From: Actinosynnema sp. ALI-1.44
Lineage (GTDB): Bacteria > Actinomycetota > Actinomycetes > Mycobacteriales > Pseudonocardiaceae
Length of the DNA stretch: 64,000 nucleotides
Reading direction: 5' to 3'
Assembly: GCF_001984155.1 (NCBI RefSeq)
Contig: NZ_MTQO01000033.1
Span: 124,001-188,000 of the forward strand
The translations under genes were made by a program, and so were the position numbers. Under the pieces are notes generated by a model. It did no database searches. It had not been told where the DNA came from and saw nothing but the letters and a program-made list of their open reading frames with translations. How positions within the stretch are numbered: the stretch's first letter is position 1; each line of letters begins with the position of its first letter. Shown in pieces: positions 37,354 to 47,210 of the stretch.

Positions 37354-38323
37354 GAATCCCCCAGCGTGTGTCATCCGCGATTCGCGGGCGTGACACTTCA
37401 ACAGAAGGCAGTCCCCAACTACTCCCTTCCCCCCATGCCCCCAGCAGGTCACGCAAAGTTCGTAACCACATTACACGATTTGCTGCCGCAATTGTACAGT
37501 CGCTTCGTGAACCGTCATCCGCCGGAGGGGAACGGATCTTTCGCGGTCGGTGTGATTCGGGCGAATCAGTTGTCCATGCAGAAGATCCAACGCTCGCTAT
37601 TCGCCTGTGGCACGGCTTGCTGCCTGCGACGACTCAGTGGGGTGATCTCACCAAGATCGCGGCTCGTATGGTGAGCCTGGGGACGGCTCGCATGAACGCG
37701 CGCCTGTGTGCCGCAGAGTGGTGAGGACTGGGGGAAGGTGGGCCGGAGGGCCCCTTGGGAGAACTGGGATTCGCGCGGAATACAGTCATATGACAACCGT
37801 AATCAGTACCTCCGGGACCTATCCCGGAGTCACTGGGTAATCTCCCCGAATTTCACATGAGTCGGCCGTTTCGCGAATTGGCTGAGACCGGGCGCTGAAA
37901 CGGTCGGATCCGTCGCGCTCGCGGACCCGCACCAGCACGAACAACGCCTGCTTTCCGCAGCTCAACACCCTGCCGTCACGGCGTGTCGGGCCCGCACCCG
38001 GTGTTCCGCGAAGATCGGCTTGGTGAGATCACCTTATTGTCGAGCAGGCGCGCTGGGTGACGATAGCAATTCGATGGCGACTCGATCGACCACGCGATGG
38101 GCACACGATGTTCCGCGAATACGGCCGCCGATAGCGCGTCTTGACATGGTCATGGCGAGGGATCAGTCAGCGTCACGCAACGCGCCGGACCGGTGTGCCG
38201 GGGAGCCGGAAGCAGCAGGAACCTGCCGCCGCCGGGGGAGCACACCGATCACCGGCCGTTGCGCGAGATCGTGCCTGACCCAGTTCTTCTTGTCTGGGAA
38301 ACGTCACGGAGGCGGAGCCAAAG
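37354..38323. promoter_or_regulatory. Long intergenic region between two divergent regulators
   Basis: About 970 bases with no supported gene lie between the SARP gene and the winged-helix regulator gene. The region is comparatively AT-richer in places and holds a palindrome GTCATATGAC (37785-37794) and a CTCCGGG-6 nt-CCCGGAG inverted repeat (37810-37829). These may be binding sites or a hairpin. GGAGGCGGAG before 38324 is the ribosome-binding site of the next gene. Confidence 0.45.
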
Positions 38324-39247
38324 ATGTTGCGGATCCATTTCACGGCACGGGACATCGCCGAGGTCAGGTTGGGCGGGACGTTGGGCCCGGTCGCGGAGAC
38401 GCTGTTCGCACTGGACATGCTGCACAGGCCCGATGACGTGCTCTTCCGCGAGTGGCGCCGCCAGGTGCGGGGCAGGCTGGGCGGGCACGCGAACACGGTC
38501 CTGCGCCTGATCCGCTCGGTGCGCCCGGTCCCGGACCTGCTGTGGATGCTGCGGGACGAAACCAGGGCGGACGACACGAACGCGGCTCTGCTCCGCCGCC
38601 AGATCAGCTCGACTGTGCGGCGGTTCCACCAGATTGCGATCGCACCGTACTGGGGGCGGATCCACCACTACCTGACGACCGTGCACGCGGCGAACGGGCA
38701 GCTCATGATCTCGGGCGGGGTCGATCGGCTGCTGCGCGGCTTCACCGAGGACGTCAGCTGGGCGGAGGGCGTGCTGGAGATCCCCGCCAAGCAGTCCGGT
38801 GAGGTGCGGCTCGACGGCCGCGGTCTGCTGATCTGCCCGTCGTTGTTCCTGACGGACCGTCAGGTCGCGCTGATCGACGCCGGGTGTGGCGACGGCATCC
38901 CCACGCTGGTCTTCGCGGCGTCACCGGACAGGCCGACCGCGGCCGACCTGTGGGACGTGCACAAGTCGAACGGCCAGGCGCTCGCGGCTCTTGTCGGGCG
39001 CACCCGGGCGGCGGTGCTGCAGTCGCTCGTCGATGGCTGCTCCACGGGGGAGATGGCGCGGCGTCTGCGGATCTCGTCGGCCGGCGCGAGCCAGCACGCG
39101 GCGGTGCTGCGCGGCGCCGGGCTGATCACCAGCCATCGCCGCTGCAACACCGTGCTGCACACGCTCACCCCGTTGGGCGTGGCGCTGCTCGGTGAACAAC
39201 GGTACGGCGCCGAGCCCGTCGCGCGGCCGGTGTCACTGGCCGGTTGA
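38324..39247 (+). CDS. ArsR-like winged-helix regulator (DUF5937-type)
   Basis: The 307-residue product has an N-terminal all-helical domain (RIHFTARDIAEVRLGGTLGP, TLFALDMLHRPDDVLF) typical of DUF5937-type regulators. A central region (SGEVRLDGRGLLICPSLFL) follows, then a C-terminal winged helix (CSTGEMARRLRISSAGASQH, VLRGAGLITSHR). Such proteins are common near actinomycete natural-product clusters. It lies directly upstream of the NRPS operon in the same direction, with a 281-bp gap, so it may regulate that operon together with the SARP. Confidence 0.85.
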   Translation: MLRIHFTARDIAEVRLGGTLGPVAETLFALDMLHRPDDVLFREWRRQVRGRLGGHANTVLRLIRSVRPVPDLLWMLRDETRADDTNAALLRRQISSTVRRFHQIAIAPYWGRIHHYLTTVHAANGQLMISGGVDRLLRGFTEDVSWAEGVLEIPAKQSGEVRLDGRGLLICPSLFLTDRQVALIDAGCGDGIPTLVFAASPDRPTAADLWDVHKSNGQALAALVGRTRAAVLQSLVDGCSTGEMARRLRISSAGASQHAAVLRGAGLITSHRRCNTVLHTLTPLGVALLGEQRYGAEPVARPVSLAG

Positions 39248-39528
39248 GGCCGCTTTCTTCACGGATATCTTTCACCGATCTCATGGCCTTCGCCGGTCAT
39301 GCCTCGTTCTGTCATTTCAGCAAGAACATCCCTTTCTCAAGGGAACGTGGAAACGTCTGGCGTGCCACCACTGCCGCGGGTAAAGCCTGGTATCAGGCAG
39401 GGTGGCGGCGACAACGCCAAGGCATTGCTTATTGGGGTTACTCACTGGACGGCACGCGGTCGTCGGCACTTCGACACGGCTGCGGACGGAAGACCAGTGT
39501 CGAAAGTCTGGAGAAGGGCACACTTGTC
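39248..39528 (+). promoter_or_regulatory. Probable promoter region of the NRPS operon
   Basis: A non-coding 281-bp leader precedes nine co-directional biosynthetic genes. Two similar 9-mers, TTCACGGAT and TTCACCGAT, occur 13 bp apart near its start. This spacing does not match the 11- or 22-bp period usual for SARP sites, so the binding claim is weak. GGAGAAGG lies before ATG 39529. Confidence 0.4.
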
Positions 39529-40713
39529 ATGTCATCAGAACCGAACTTAGCGCGGCGCGTCATATCCATTTACGACACCACACTCCGGGACGGGGAGCAG
39601 GCGCCGGGCAACTCGATGCAGCCGGAGCAGAAACTGGAGCTCGCACTGAATCTCGAGGCGCTCGGCGCCGACGTCATCGAGACCGGTTTCCCCAGCTCGT
39701 CGTCGAGTGACTTCAAGGCGACGCGGCTGATCGCCGAGGCCGTCACCACGGCACGGATCTCCACTCTCAGCCGGGCCGACCGCAATGACATCCGGGTCGC
39801 GGTCGAGGCAGGCGGCGTGCACAACCACCAGGTGGAGATCATGGCCACCGGCAGCGAGGTGCACCTGGAGCACAAACGGGGGATCAGCCGTGCCGAAGGC
39901 GTGCGGGAACTGGTGGACGCCGTGGAGTTCACCGCGTCGCTGGGGGTCGATGACATCTCCGTCGGCATCGAGGACGCCAGCCGGGGCAGCCACGGCTATC
40001 TGCGTGAGCTGATCGAGGCGAGCATGGCGGCCGGGGCGACCACGTTCGCCGTCGCGGACACGACCGGCTGCATGGTTCCCGAGGAGTACGGCCGTCTGAT
40101 CGCCGCGGTGCGGGAATGGGTGCCCGCCGGAATGGTGGTGTCCACGCACTGCCACGAGGATCTCGGGCTCGGTCTGGCGAACACCCTGGCCGGTGTGCGC
40201 AACGGCGCCGACGAGGTCCAGGTGACCCTCGGCGGGATCGGCGAGCGCGCCGGGAACACCTCGCTGGAGGAGTTCGTGGCTGTGCTCGCGTACAAGAGCG
40301 AGGAGATCGGGGCGTCCACCAGGATCCGCAGTGAGGGCCTTTACGAGGCGTACCAGCTGCTGGCATCGATCATCTCGGTCACCCCGCCGCGCAACAAGGC
40401 CATCTTCGGCATCAACGCCTTCGCCACCGAGGCGGGCATCCACCAGGCGGGCATGCTGCGCAACCCGTTGACGTACGAGTACATCGAGCCTGCCAGGTTC
40501 GGCCGGGAACGCTCGCTGGTCGTGGGCAGGCACTCCGGGCGCAACATCCTGCGCTTCCTGATGCGGAAGATGAACCTGCCGAGTGACTCCGACCTGGTCG
40601 AGGAACTCTACGAGCGGTACATCGCCAACCGTGCCGAGAGCCGGTCCATCGAACTGGCCGAACTCCGGTCGATCCTCGACGCCAGGGTGGCGCTCGCCGA
40701 GGCAGCCGTCTGA
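39529..40713 (+). CDS. 2-Isopropylmalate/homocitrate-synthase-like enzyme lacking a regulatory domain
   Basis: This 394-residue DRE-TIM metallolyase has the [12 protein letters not shown] motif, [13 protein letters not shown] (metal-binding HxH) and [14 protein letters not shown]. It condenses acetyl-CoA with a 2-oxo acid. The protein stops after the LeuA subdomain ([11 protein letters not shown]), so the C-terminal leucine-sensing domain of true LeuA is missing. The N of the usual NGIGERAGN is G here. Loss of feedback control suits a dedicated pathway. It starts at ATG 39529 (GGAGAAGG upstream), and its stop overlaps the next start (TGATG). With the LeuC/LeuD, LeuB and aminotransferase genes it would lengthen a 2-oxo acid by one carbon; the starting acid is unknown. 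Confidence 0.85.
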   Translation: MSSEPNLARRVISIYDTTLRDGEQAPGNSMQPEQKLELALNLEALGADVIETGFPSSSSSDFKATRLIAEAVTTARISTLSRADRNDIRVAVEAGGVHNHQVEIMATGSEVHLEHKRGISRAEGVRELVDAVEFTASLGVDDISVGIEDASRGSHGYLRELIEASMAAGATTFAVADTTGCMVPEEYGRLIAAVREWVPAGMVVSTHCHEDLGLGLANTLAGVRNGADEVQVTLGGIGERAGNTSLEEFVAVLAYKSEEIGASTRIRSEGLYEAYQLLASIISVTPPRNKAIFGINAFATEAGIHQAGMLRNPLTYEYIEPARFGRERSLVVGRHSGRNILRFLMRKMNLPSDSDLVEELYERYIANRAESRSIELAELRSILDARVALAEAAV

Positions 40714-42140
40714 TGGCCACCGGGTACACACTGGCCGAGAAGGTGTGGCAGTCCCACGTGGTGCACGAGGCCGAGAACGAGCCCGATCTGCTCTACGTGG
40801 ACCTGCACCTGGTGCACGAGGCGAGTTCGCCGCAGGCGTTCGACGGCCTGCGGTCCGCCGGGCGCCGGGTCCGCCGACCGGAGCTGACCCTGGCGGTGGA
40901 GGACCACAACGTCCCGACCGACACCACCGTGATCACCGATCTGATGGGCCGCCACCAGGTCGAGACGCTGCGCCGCAACTGCGCGGAGCAGGGCATCGAG
41001 ATCTTCCCGCTCGGCGACAGCAGGCAGGGCATCGTGCACGTGGTCGGCCCGGAGCGCGGTTTCGTCCAGCCAGGGATGACAGTGATCTGCGGGGACAGCC
41101 ACACCTCGACGCACGGCGCGTTCGGCGCGCTGGCGTTCGGAGTCGGCACCAGCGACGTCGAGCACGTGCTGGCCACTCAGACACTGGCGCTGGCCAGGCC
41201 GAAGACGATGGCCGTCGAGTTCACCGGCGAGCCGTCGCCGGACGTCACCGCCAAGGATCTGATCCTGGCACTGATCGCGCACATCGGGGCGAACGGCGCG
41301 CACGGCCACGTGATCGAGTACCGCGGCCCGGCCGTGCGGCGGCTGTCCATGGAGGGCCGCATGACGATGTGCAACATGAGCGTCGAGGCCGGCGCGCGGG
41401 CGGGGATGATCGCCCCGGACGACACCACCTTCGCCTACCTGGCCGACCGGCCCCACTCGCCGCGAGGTGCCGACTGGGACACGGCGGTCGAGTTCTGGCG
41501 GTCGATGTGCACCGATCCCGGCGCGGTGTTCGACCGGATCGTGACGATCGACGTCTCCGCGCTCACCCCGTTCGTCACCTGGGGGACCAACCCCGGCCAG
41601 GCTGTGCCGTTGACCGGTGCCGTGCCGGATCCTTCGTCTGTTTCGGACGGTGCGGAGCGGGCGTCAGCGGAGCGTGCCCTGTCGTACATGGATCTCGTGC
41701 CAGGCACATCGATGCGGGACATCGCCGTCGACACGGTCTTCATCGGCTCCTGCACCAACGGCCGGTTGGAAGATCTGCGGGAGGCCGCGGCGGTGCTCGC
41801 CGGCCGACGGGTGGCACCGAATGTCCGGATGCTCGTCGTGCCCGGCTCGATGGAGGTCAGGCGTGCGGCCGAGGAACAGGGCCTGCACCGGGTCTTCCTC
41901 GCGGCGGGCGCGCAATGGCGGCTGTCGGGCTGCTCGATGTGCATGGGCATGAACGCCGACCGGCTGCCGGGCAGCGAACGTGTCGCGTCCACGTCCAACC
42001 GCAACTACGAGGGCCGCCAGGGTCCACAGGCCCGTACGCACCTGGTGTCGCCCGCTGTCGCCGCGGCCACCGCGGTCGCCGGTCATCTCGCCGCGCCCGC
42101 CGACCTGCCCGGGAGGGAATCCGATGCAGCCGATCACTGA
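40713..42140 (+). CDS. LeuC-like isomerase large subunit (aconitase family)
   Basis: The 475-residue subunit has the aconitase-type features: [32 protein letters not shown], and the Fe-S pair in [14 protein letters not shown]. It would isomerise the 2-alkylmalate made by the upstream enzyme to the 3-alkyl form through a [4Fe-4S] cluster, together with the LeuD-like small subunit. Full length compared with LeuC. It overlaps its neighbours by 1 and 17 nt, so the subunits are made in balance. Sequence style is closer to IPM isomerase than to homoaconitase, but by eye the two cannot be separated safely. Confidence 0.9.
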   Translation: MATGYTLAEKVWQSHVVHEAENEPDLLYVDLHLVHEASSPQAFDGLRSAGRRVRRPELTLAVEDHNVPTDTTVITDLMGRHQVETLRRNCAEQGIEIFPLGDSRQGIVHVVGPERGFVQPGMTVICGDSHTSTHGAFGALAFGVGTSDVEHVLATQTLALARPKTMAVEFTGEPSPDVTAKDLILALIAHIGANGAHGHVIEYRGPAVRRLSMEGRMTMCNMSVEAGARAGMIAPDDTTFAYLADRPHSPRGADWDTAVEFWRSMCTDPGAVFDRIVTIDVSALTPFVTWGTNPGQAVPLTGAVPDPSSVSDGAERASAERALSYMDLVPGTSMRDIAVDTVFIGSCTNGRLEDLREAAAVLAGRRVAPNVRMLVVPGSMEVRRAAEEQGLHRVFLAAGAQWRLSGCSMCMGMNADRLPGSERVASTSNRNYEGRQGPQARTHLVSPAVAAATAVAGHLAAPADLPGRESDAADH

Positions 42141-42740
42141 GCACACCGGCCGGTGCGTCGCGTTGCGCCGCAGCGACGTGGACACCGACCAGATCATCCC
42201 CGCCGAGTTCTGCAAGCGGCTGACCAAGACCGGTTACGAGGACACACTGTTCGCGGGCTGGCGCAAGGATCCGGGATTCGTGCTCAACGACCCGGCGCAC
42301 GCCGGAGCCACGGTGCTGGTCGCCGGGCACAACTTCGGCACCGGCAGCTCCCGCGAGCACGCGGTATGGGCGTTGCGGGACTGGGGTTTCCGGGCGGTGA
42401 TCGCTTCCAGTTTCGGCGACATCTTCCTGCGCAACGCGTGGAAGAACGGGCTGCTCGCGGTCCGGCTGCCCGAGGACGTGGTCGCGGACCTCGCCGACCG
42501 CGCGGACGCCGCGTCCGGGCCGAGCTCACCGTCGACGTGGTCGCCCGCGAGGTGCGTGGAGACGGCCTGCGGCAGGCCTTTCCGGTCGACGACCGCGCCA
42601 GGTGGTTGCTGCTCAACGGTCTGGACGACATCGGCGTGACGATGGAGAAGGACGACTTGATCTCGCTGTACGAAAAGACCAGGCATCCCTGGCTTCCGGT
42701 GGTCAGGATGACCGTGGACACGGCTGGATCCGGACGGTGA
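42124..42740 (+). pseudogene. LeuD-like isomerase small subunit with an apparent frameshift
   Basis: From ATG 42124 the frame gives a normal small subunit: [34 protein letters not shown] and [17 protein letters not shown]. After [10 protein letters not shown] (near 42505-42521) the frame turns into a Ser/Pro/Arg-rich tail that ends at 42639. The expected C-terminus ([18 protein letters not shown] through HPWLPVVRMTV) continues in another frame to a TGA at 42738-42740. That stop overlaps the aminotransferase GTG by 4 nt. One base is therefore missing in a G/C-rich run, or the ribosome shifts by -1. The coupled downstream start argues that the full-length protein of about 205 residues is the native one. 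An assembly indel is the simplest explanation. Confidence 0.75.
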
Positions 42741-43900
42741 CCGGGACACTCGCCGACCGGGGGATGTTCTCGGCGAGGGCGGCGGGGCTGACCGGTGGCA
42801 AGCTGGCCGGGCTGCTGCGCCTCGGATTCGCCGAGAAGGCTGTCGACCTCGCGGTGGGCACACCCGGTTTCCCGGACACACCAGTGTCGATGGTGGACCA
42901 GGCGTGCAACGCGATGCGTATGGGCCGCAACCAGTATCTGGATCCCTCCGGCGATCTGGTGATGCGGACCCGGATCGCGCGGTCACTGCCCGCGGCCGCC
43001 GACCCGGAATCGGAGATCACCATCACCGTGGGTGGCACCGAGGCGCTGTGCGTCGCACTGTTGTCCCTTGTGGACCCCGGCGACGAGGTCGTCGTGTTCG
43101 AGCCGTTCTTCGAGAACTTCCTCGGCGCCATCACGATGGCAGGCGGCATCCCGAAGTTCGTCCGGCTGCGGCCACCCGGCTGGAGCTACGACTCCGCGGA
43201 GTTGCGCGCAGCCTTCGGCCCGCGCACGAGGGTGGTCCTGACCAACACCCCGAGCAACCCGACCGGCAAGATGCTGCAGGCGCGGGAGTGGGCCGAGATC
43301 GCCGAGCTCTGCCAGCGGTGGGACGTCACCGTGGTGTCCGACGAGGTCTACTCGTCGTTCGCCTTCGACGGCAGGCCACACGTCTCGGCTGCGGACGTGC
43401 CGGGGTTGCGCGACCGCAACGTCGTGATCGGGTCGCTGTCCAAGAGCCACGCGGTCAGCGGCTGGCGCCTGGGCTACCTGCGTGCCGACGCGACCCGTAC
43501 CCAGGTGTTCCGGCGGGTGCACGAGATCACCACCAACGGAACCGCCGCACCGTTGCAGATCGCGGCGGCACAGGCCGGGTTGTTCACCGGCAACCGGTGG
43601 AATCCAGCCGGGACGCTCGCCGCGCGGCGGGACGCGGTCCAGTCCATCTTCACTCGCCTGGGACTGGACTGCGTGCCCGCCCAGGGCGGCTGCTTCTTCC
43701 TGGCCGGCATCAGCGCCGTGACGCGGGACGACTGCGAGACCTACGTCCATCGGCTGCTACGCGAGTCGGGTGTGCTGCTCGTGCCCGGGTGCTCGTTCTT
43801 CGCCGACGAGGCCGACGGACGGCAGTTCGTGCGGATCGCCTTCAACCGTTCACTCGAGACCGTCCAAGCAGCCGAGCGCAAGCTGCTCGGTTCGTCCTGA
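42737..43900 (+). CDS. Class I/II PLP aminotransferase
   Basis: The 387-residue enzyme has the fold-type I pattern: LAVGTPGFPDTP, a tyrosine-containing MGRNQYLDPSGD, GGTEALCVALL, TNTPSNPTGKM, SDEVYSSFAFDG, and the PLP lysine in GSLSKSHAVSGWRLGYL. It probably aminates the 2-oxo acid made by the LeuACDB-like set, giving the amino acid used by the NRPS. GTG 42737 overlaps the stop of the preceding gene (GTGA). The side-chain preference cannot be read from the sequence. Confidence 0.9.
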   Translation: MTGTLADRGMFSARAAGLTGGKLAGLLRLGFAEKAVDLAVGTPGFPDTPVSMVDQACNAMRMGRNQYLDPSGDLVMRTRIARSLPAAADPESEITITVGGTEALCVALLSLVDPGDEVVVFEPFFENFLGAITMAGGIPKFVRLRPPGWSYDSAELRAAFGPRTRVVLTNTPSNPTGKMLQAREWAEIAELCQRWDVTVVSDEVYSSFAFDGRPHVSAADVPGLRDRNVVIGSLSKSHAVSGWRLGYLRADATRTQVFRRVHEITTNGTAAPLQIAAAQAGLFTGNRWNPAGTLAARRDAVQSIFTRLGLDCVPAQGGCFFLAGISAVTRDDCETYVHRLLRESGVLLVPGCSFFADEADGRQFVRIAFNRSLETVQAAERKLLGSS

Positions 43901-43913
43901 CAAGGAGCCCGCA

Positions 43914-44942
43914 TTGCCACCGATCAGTGTGATCCCCGGAGACGGGATCGGGCCCGAGGTCATCGGCGAGGCGTTGACCACAGTGGACGAACTGGGCATC
44001 GGCCTTGAGTTCGACGTGCTGGACCACGTGAACGCGGACCGGTTCCTGCGTACCGGTGTAGCGCTGTCCGATGAAGACTTCCAGCGGGTGGGCGCCAGTT
44101 GTGCCGCCCTGCTGGGCGCGGTCGGCGACCCACGGGTGCGTTCGTCCGAGTACGCCCGGGGTGTGTTGCTGCGCCTGCGTTTCGACCTCGATCTGTACGT
44201 CAACTACCGGCCGGTGAAGCTGCTGCACGACCGGCTCAGCCCGCTGCGCGACGCCACCCGTCGCGCCGTCGATCTGGTGATCGTCCGGGAGAACACCGAA
44301 GGCCTGTACACAGGCGTAGGTGGCACACTTCGCCCGCACTCGCCCCATGAGGTGGCGATCGACGCCGAGGTCAACACGCACCTCGGCGTCTCCCGGGTGA
44401 TCGACTTCGCGTTCTCGGCGGCCCGTACAGGTGTGTGCATGGTGGACAAGTCCAACGCCGTGCGCTCCGGCGGGCAGCTGTGGCAGCGGTGCTGGCGTTC
44501 GGCAGTGGCCGAGCACCCGGACGTCGCCACCTCACACCTGTACGTGGACGCCGCGGCGATGAAGCTGATCTCGGATCCCACGGCGTTCGACGTCATCGTG
44601 ACCAACAACTCCTACGGCGACATCCTCAGCGACCTCACCGCGGAGCTGGCCGGGGGACTGGGCACGGCCGCGTCGGCGAACATCAACGACACCACCGGAT
44701 TCGGGCTGTACGAGCCGGTGCACGGCAGCGCTCCGGACATCGCGGGCAAGGGGATCGCCAACCCGATCGGCGCGATTCTGACCAGTGCGTTGCTCATCGA
44801 GCGCCTCGGCCACCACCGCGAGGCCGCCGCCGTGCGGGACGCCGTGTCGGCGGCGGTCGCGGCAGGCCGGTGCACGCCGGACGTGGGCGGAGAACTCACC
44901 ACCAAGGACAGCGGCGCCGCGATCCGCGCCGAACTGGTATAG
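43914..44942 (+). CDS. LeuB-like isopropylmalate/homoisocitrate dehydrogenase
   Basis: This 342-residue beta-decarboxylating dehydrogenase has SVIPGDGIGPEV at the N-terminus, VRENTEGLYTGVGG, YVDAAAMKLISDP, TNNSYGDILSDL and HGSAPDIAGKGIANPIGA. It would oxidise and decarboxylate the 3-alkylmalate to the extended 2-oxo acid with NAD+. The start is TTG 43914 with AAGGAG 7 nt upstream; no ATG or GTG fits as well. It lies 13 nt after the aminotransferase gene. The active-site substrate loop was not resolved enough to choose between isopropylmalate, homoisocitrate or another substrate. Confidence 0.85.
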   Translation: MPPISVIPGDGIGPEVIGEALTTVDELGIGLEFDVLDHVNADRFLRTGVALSDEDFQRVGASCAALLGAVGDPRVRSSEYARGVLLRLRFDLDLYVNYRPVKLLHDRLSPLRDATRRAVDLVIVRENTEGLYTGVGGTLRPHSPHEVAIDAEVNTHLGVSRVIDFAFSAARTGVCMVDKSNAVRSGGQLWQRCWRSAVAEHPDVATSHLYVDAAAMKLISDPTAFDVIVTNNSYGDILSDLTAELAGGLGTAASANINDTTGFGLYEPVHGSAPDIAGKGIANPIGAILTSALLIERLGHHREAAAVRDAVSAAVAAGRCTPDVGGELTTKDSGAAIRAELV

Positions 44943-44981
44943 CACCGCGGCGATCCCGTGGGCTCACGGAAGGAACCTGGA

Positions 44982-45998
44982 GTGGTCATCAGAAAGGAAG
45001 TACCAGCCAACGGGGTGGTGGACGTCATCGGCTCCACCCCGCTGGTCGCGTTACGCAACCTCGTGCCGGACGCCCAGTTCTCGGTGTACGGCAAGCTGGA
45101 GGCGCTCAACCCGGGCGGGAGCATCAAGGACCGGGTGGCCCGCGAGATGCTGTCCGGACTCGTCGACAGCGGCGAGCTGGTGCCCGGCGTGTCGGTCGTG
45201 GTCGAGTCCAGCTCCGGCAACCTGGGTATCGGCCTGGCCCAGCTGTGCCGGTACTTCCGGCTCTCGTTCGTCTGCGTCGTGGACGCCCGGACCACCCCGC
45301 AGAACCTGGCGGTGCTGCGGGCGTACGGGGCCGAGGTGCACGTGGTGACCGAGCTCGACCCGGCCACCGGCGAGTACCTGCCAGCCCGGCTGCGCAAGGT
45401 GCGGCAGTTGGCTGAGGAGATCCCACACGCCTACTGGCCCAACCAGTACGGCAATCCGCTCAACGCGTTGGCGCACGAGCGAACCATGCGCGAGATCATG
45501 ACGCAGCTCGACCAGGGGGTCGGCTATCTGTTCTGCGCCACCAGCTCCTGCGGGACGCTGCGCGGCTGCGCGCAGTACGTCGAAGCCAACGGCCTGTCCA
45601 CCCGGATCGTCGCGGTGGACGCGGAAGGCAGCGCGATCTTCGGCCGCAGGCCCGCCGCACGGCTGATCCCCGGGCATGGTGCCTCGGTTCGGCCGAAGCT
45701 CTACCGGGACGGCCTGGCGGACGAAGTCGTGCACGTGACGGACTTCGACTGCGTCCGCGGCTGCCGGCTGCTGGTGCAGCGTGAGGCCGTCCTCGCCGGG
45801 GGGTCGTCCGGCGCGATCGTGTCGGCCTTGCTGGGGATGGCCGAACGGATCCCGGCCGGGGCGACCTGCGTGCTGGTGCTGCCCGATCGGGGCGACCGGT
45901 ACCTGGACACCGTCTACTCCGACGACTGGGTGTCGTACCAGTTCGGTGTGGACGCCGCGGTGGGCGTGACCGACTGGGCGGAGGCTGTGCCGTGCTGA
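44982..45998 (+). CDS. SbnA-like PLP enzyme for 2,3-diaminopropionate synthesis
   Basis: The 338-residue fold-type II enzyme resembles SbnA rather than housekeeping cysteine synthase: NPGGSIKDRVA (PLP Lys), SSSGNLGIGLAQL, TSSCGTLRGCAQYV and LAGGSSGAIV. SbnA joins O-phospho-L-serine and L-glutamate to N-(1-amino-1-carboxyl-2-ethyl)glutamate. GTG 44982 follows AAGGAA at 7 nt; GTG 44958 is a possible earlier start. Its stop lies inside the start of the SbnB-like gene (7-nt overlap). The pair is diagnostic for L-Dap as an NRPS building block, as in staphyloferrin B, viomycin and capreomycin pathways. Confidence 0.9.
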   Translation: MVIRKEVPANGVVDVIGSTPLVALRNLVPDAQFSVYGKLEALNPGGSIKDRVAREMLSGLVDSGELVPGVSVVVESSSGNLGIGLAQLCRYFRLSFVCVVDARTTPQNLAVLRAYGAEVHVVTELDPATGEYLPARLRKVRQLAEEIPHAYWPNQYGNPLNALAHERTMREIMTQLDQGVGYLFCATSSCGTLRGCAQYVEANGLSTRIVAVDAEGSAIFGRRPAARLIPGHGASVRPKLYRDGLADEVVHVTDFDCVRGCRLLVQREAVLAGGSSGAIVSALLGMAERIPAGATCVLVLPDRGDRYLDTVYSDDWVSYQFGVDAAVGVTDWAEAVPC

Positions 45999-46975
45999 TC
46001 CTGACCGAGAAGCAAGTTCGGTCCCTTCTGGATGACGACGACTCCGTCGTCCTCGATGTCGTGCGGCAGACCTATGTCCGGCACGCCGCGGGCAAGACCG
46101 TGGTGCCGCACTCGGTGTTCCTGCGGTTCGGCGACGACGACCGCAACCGGATCATCGGCCTGCCCGCGTGGGTCGGCGGCGAGGAGCAGGCCGCCGGGTT
46201 CAAGTGGGTGGCGTCGTTCCCCGGCAACCTGGCGAGGAACATGCCACGAGCGTCCGCGGTGATGACGCTCAACTCGACGCGGACCGGCCAGCCGGAGGCC
46301 TTCCTGGCGGCGAGCGCGATCTCGGCACGGCGGACCGGGGCGAGCGCCGCGCTGGCCGCCGGGGTACTGGCGCCCGACGGCGTCGACCGGGTACTGCTCG
46401 TCGGCTGCGGTGTGATCAACTTCGAGGTGCTGCGGTACCTCACCAGCACGTGCCCGGACCTGCGCCAGGTGGCGCTGTACGACCAGGACCCCGGCCGTGC
46501 CGAGGTGTTCGGCGTTCGGGTGGAGCAGGCGTGGCCCCGGCTGCGTTGCCGTACCGAAGACGACCTCGGCGCCGCGATGGGCCGGCACGACCTGGTGTCG
46601 CTGGCCACGACCGCGACCCGTCCGCACATGGACGCCAGTGCCTGCCGGCCCGGCAGCGTGGTGCTGCACGTATCACTGCGCGACCTCACTGCGAACTCGA
46701 TCCTCGGCAGCCGCAACGTGGTCGACGACGCCGACCACGTGTGCCGGGCCGGCACGTCGATCCACCTGGCCGAGCAGCAGGTGGACAACCGCGACTTCAT
46801 CGGCCCGAGCATCGGCGAGCTGCTGGCAGACGGTGCCCGGCACGCGGACCCGGCCGCGGTGACCGTTGTCTCGCCGTTCGGGCTGGGCGCGCTGGACGTG
46901 GCGCTGGCCGCCGAGGTCTGCGCACAGGCCCGCGCGAAGGGCCTTGGCACGTGGATCGACGGATTCCTGTCCTGA
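45992..46975 (+). CDS. SbnB-like ornithine-cyclodeaminase-family dehydrogenase
   Basis: The 327-residue protein belongs to the ornithine cyclodeaminase/mu-crystallin family ([50 protein letters not shown]) with a Rossmann segment ([17 protein letters not shown]). The GVINFE form is typical of SbnB, which oxidatively hydrolyses the SbnA product with NAD+ to L-Dap and 2-oxoglutarate. GTG 45992 overlaps the SbnA-like gene by 7 nt. It is followed by mbtH after 20 nt. Confidence 0.9.
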   Translation: MLILTEKQVRSLLDDDDSVVLDVVRQTYVRHAAGKTVVPHSVFLRFGDDDRNRIIGLPAWVGGEEQAAGFKWVASFPGNLARNMPRASAVMTLNSTRTGQPEAFLAASAISARRTGASAALAAGVLAPDGVDRVLLVGCGVINFEVLRYLTSTCPDLRQVALYDQDPGRAEVFGVRVEQAWPRLRCRTEDDLGAAMGRHDLVSLATTATRPHMDASACRPGSVVLHVSLRDLTANSILGSRNVVDDADHVCRAGTSIHLAEQQVDNRDFIGPSIGELLADGARHADPAAVTVVSPFGLGALDVALAAEVCAQARAKGLGTWIDGFLS

Positions 46976-46995
46976 CAGACAAGAGGGGTACCCCA

Positions 46996-47208
46996 ATGGA
47001 CATCAGCCAAGTGGTCGGCGACACAGAGCAGTTCCGGGTCGTGGTCAACCACGAGGAACAGTATTCGATCTGGCCGGTCGGCCGGGCGTTACCCGTGGGC
47101 TGGCGCGAGGAGGGCACCGTCGCGAGCCGCGAGGAATGCCTTGAGCACATCGAGGTCGTGTGGACGGACATGCGGCCGCTGAGCCTACGGGCAGCGGGGC
47201 GGGACTGA
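46996..47208 (+). CDS. MbtH-like protein
   Basis: The 70-residue protein shows the MbtH pattern: [19 protein letters not shown], and [14 protein letters not shown] with the conserved Trp residues. MbtH proteins bind and stabilise A domains and are needed for adenylation by many NRPSs. It lies 2 nt before the first NRPS gene and 20 nt after the SbnB-like gene. Confidence 0.95.
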   Translation: MDISQVVGDTEQFRVVVNHEEQYSIWPVGRALPVGWREEGTVASREECLEHIEVVWTDMRPLSLRAAGRD

Positions 47209-47210
47209 CG

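Noticed and set aside
39262-39284. SARP-binding direct repeat upstream of the NRPS operon
   Set aside because: The two 9-mers are 13 bp apart, not the 11- or 22-bp spacing expected of SARP sites, so they are only mentioned in the promoter entry.
39244-39528. Upstream extension of the LeuA-like protein to 489 residues
   Set aside because: The extra 95 residues have no similarity to the family, and GGAGAAGG lies before the ATG at 39529.
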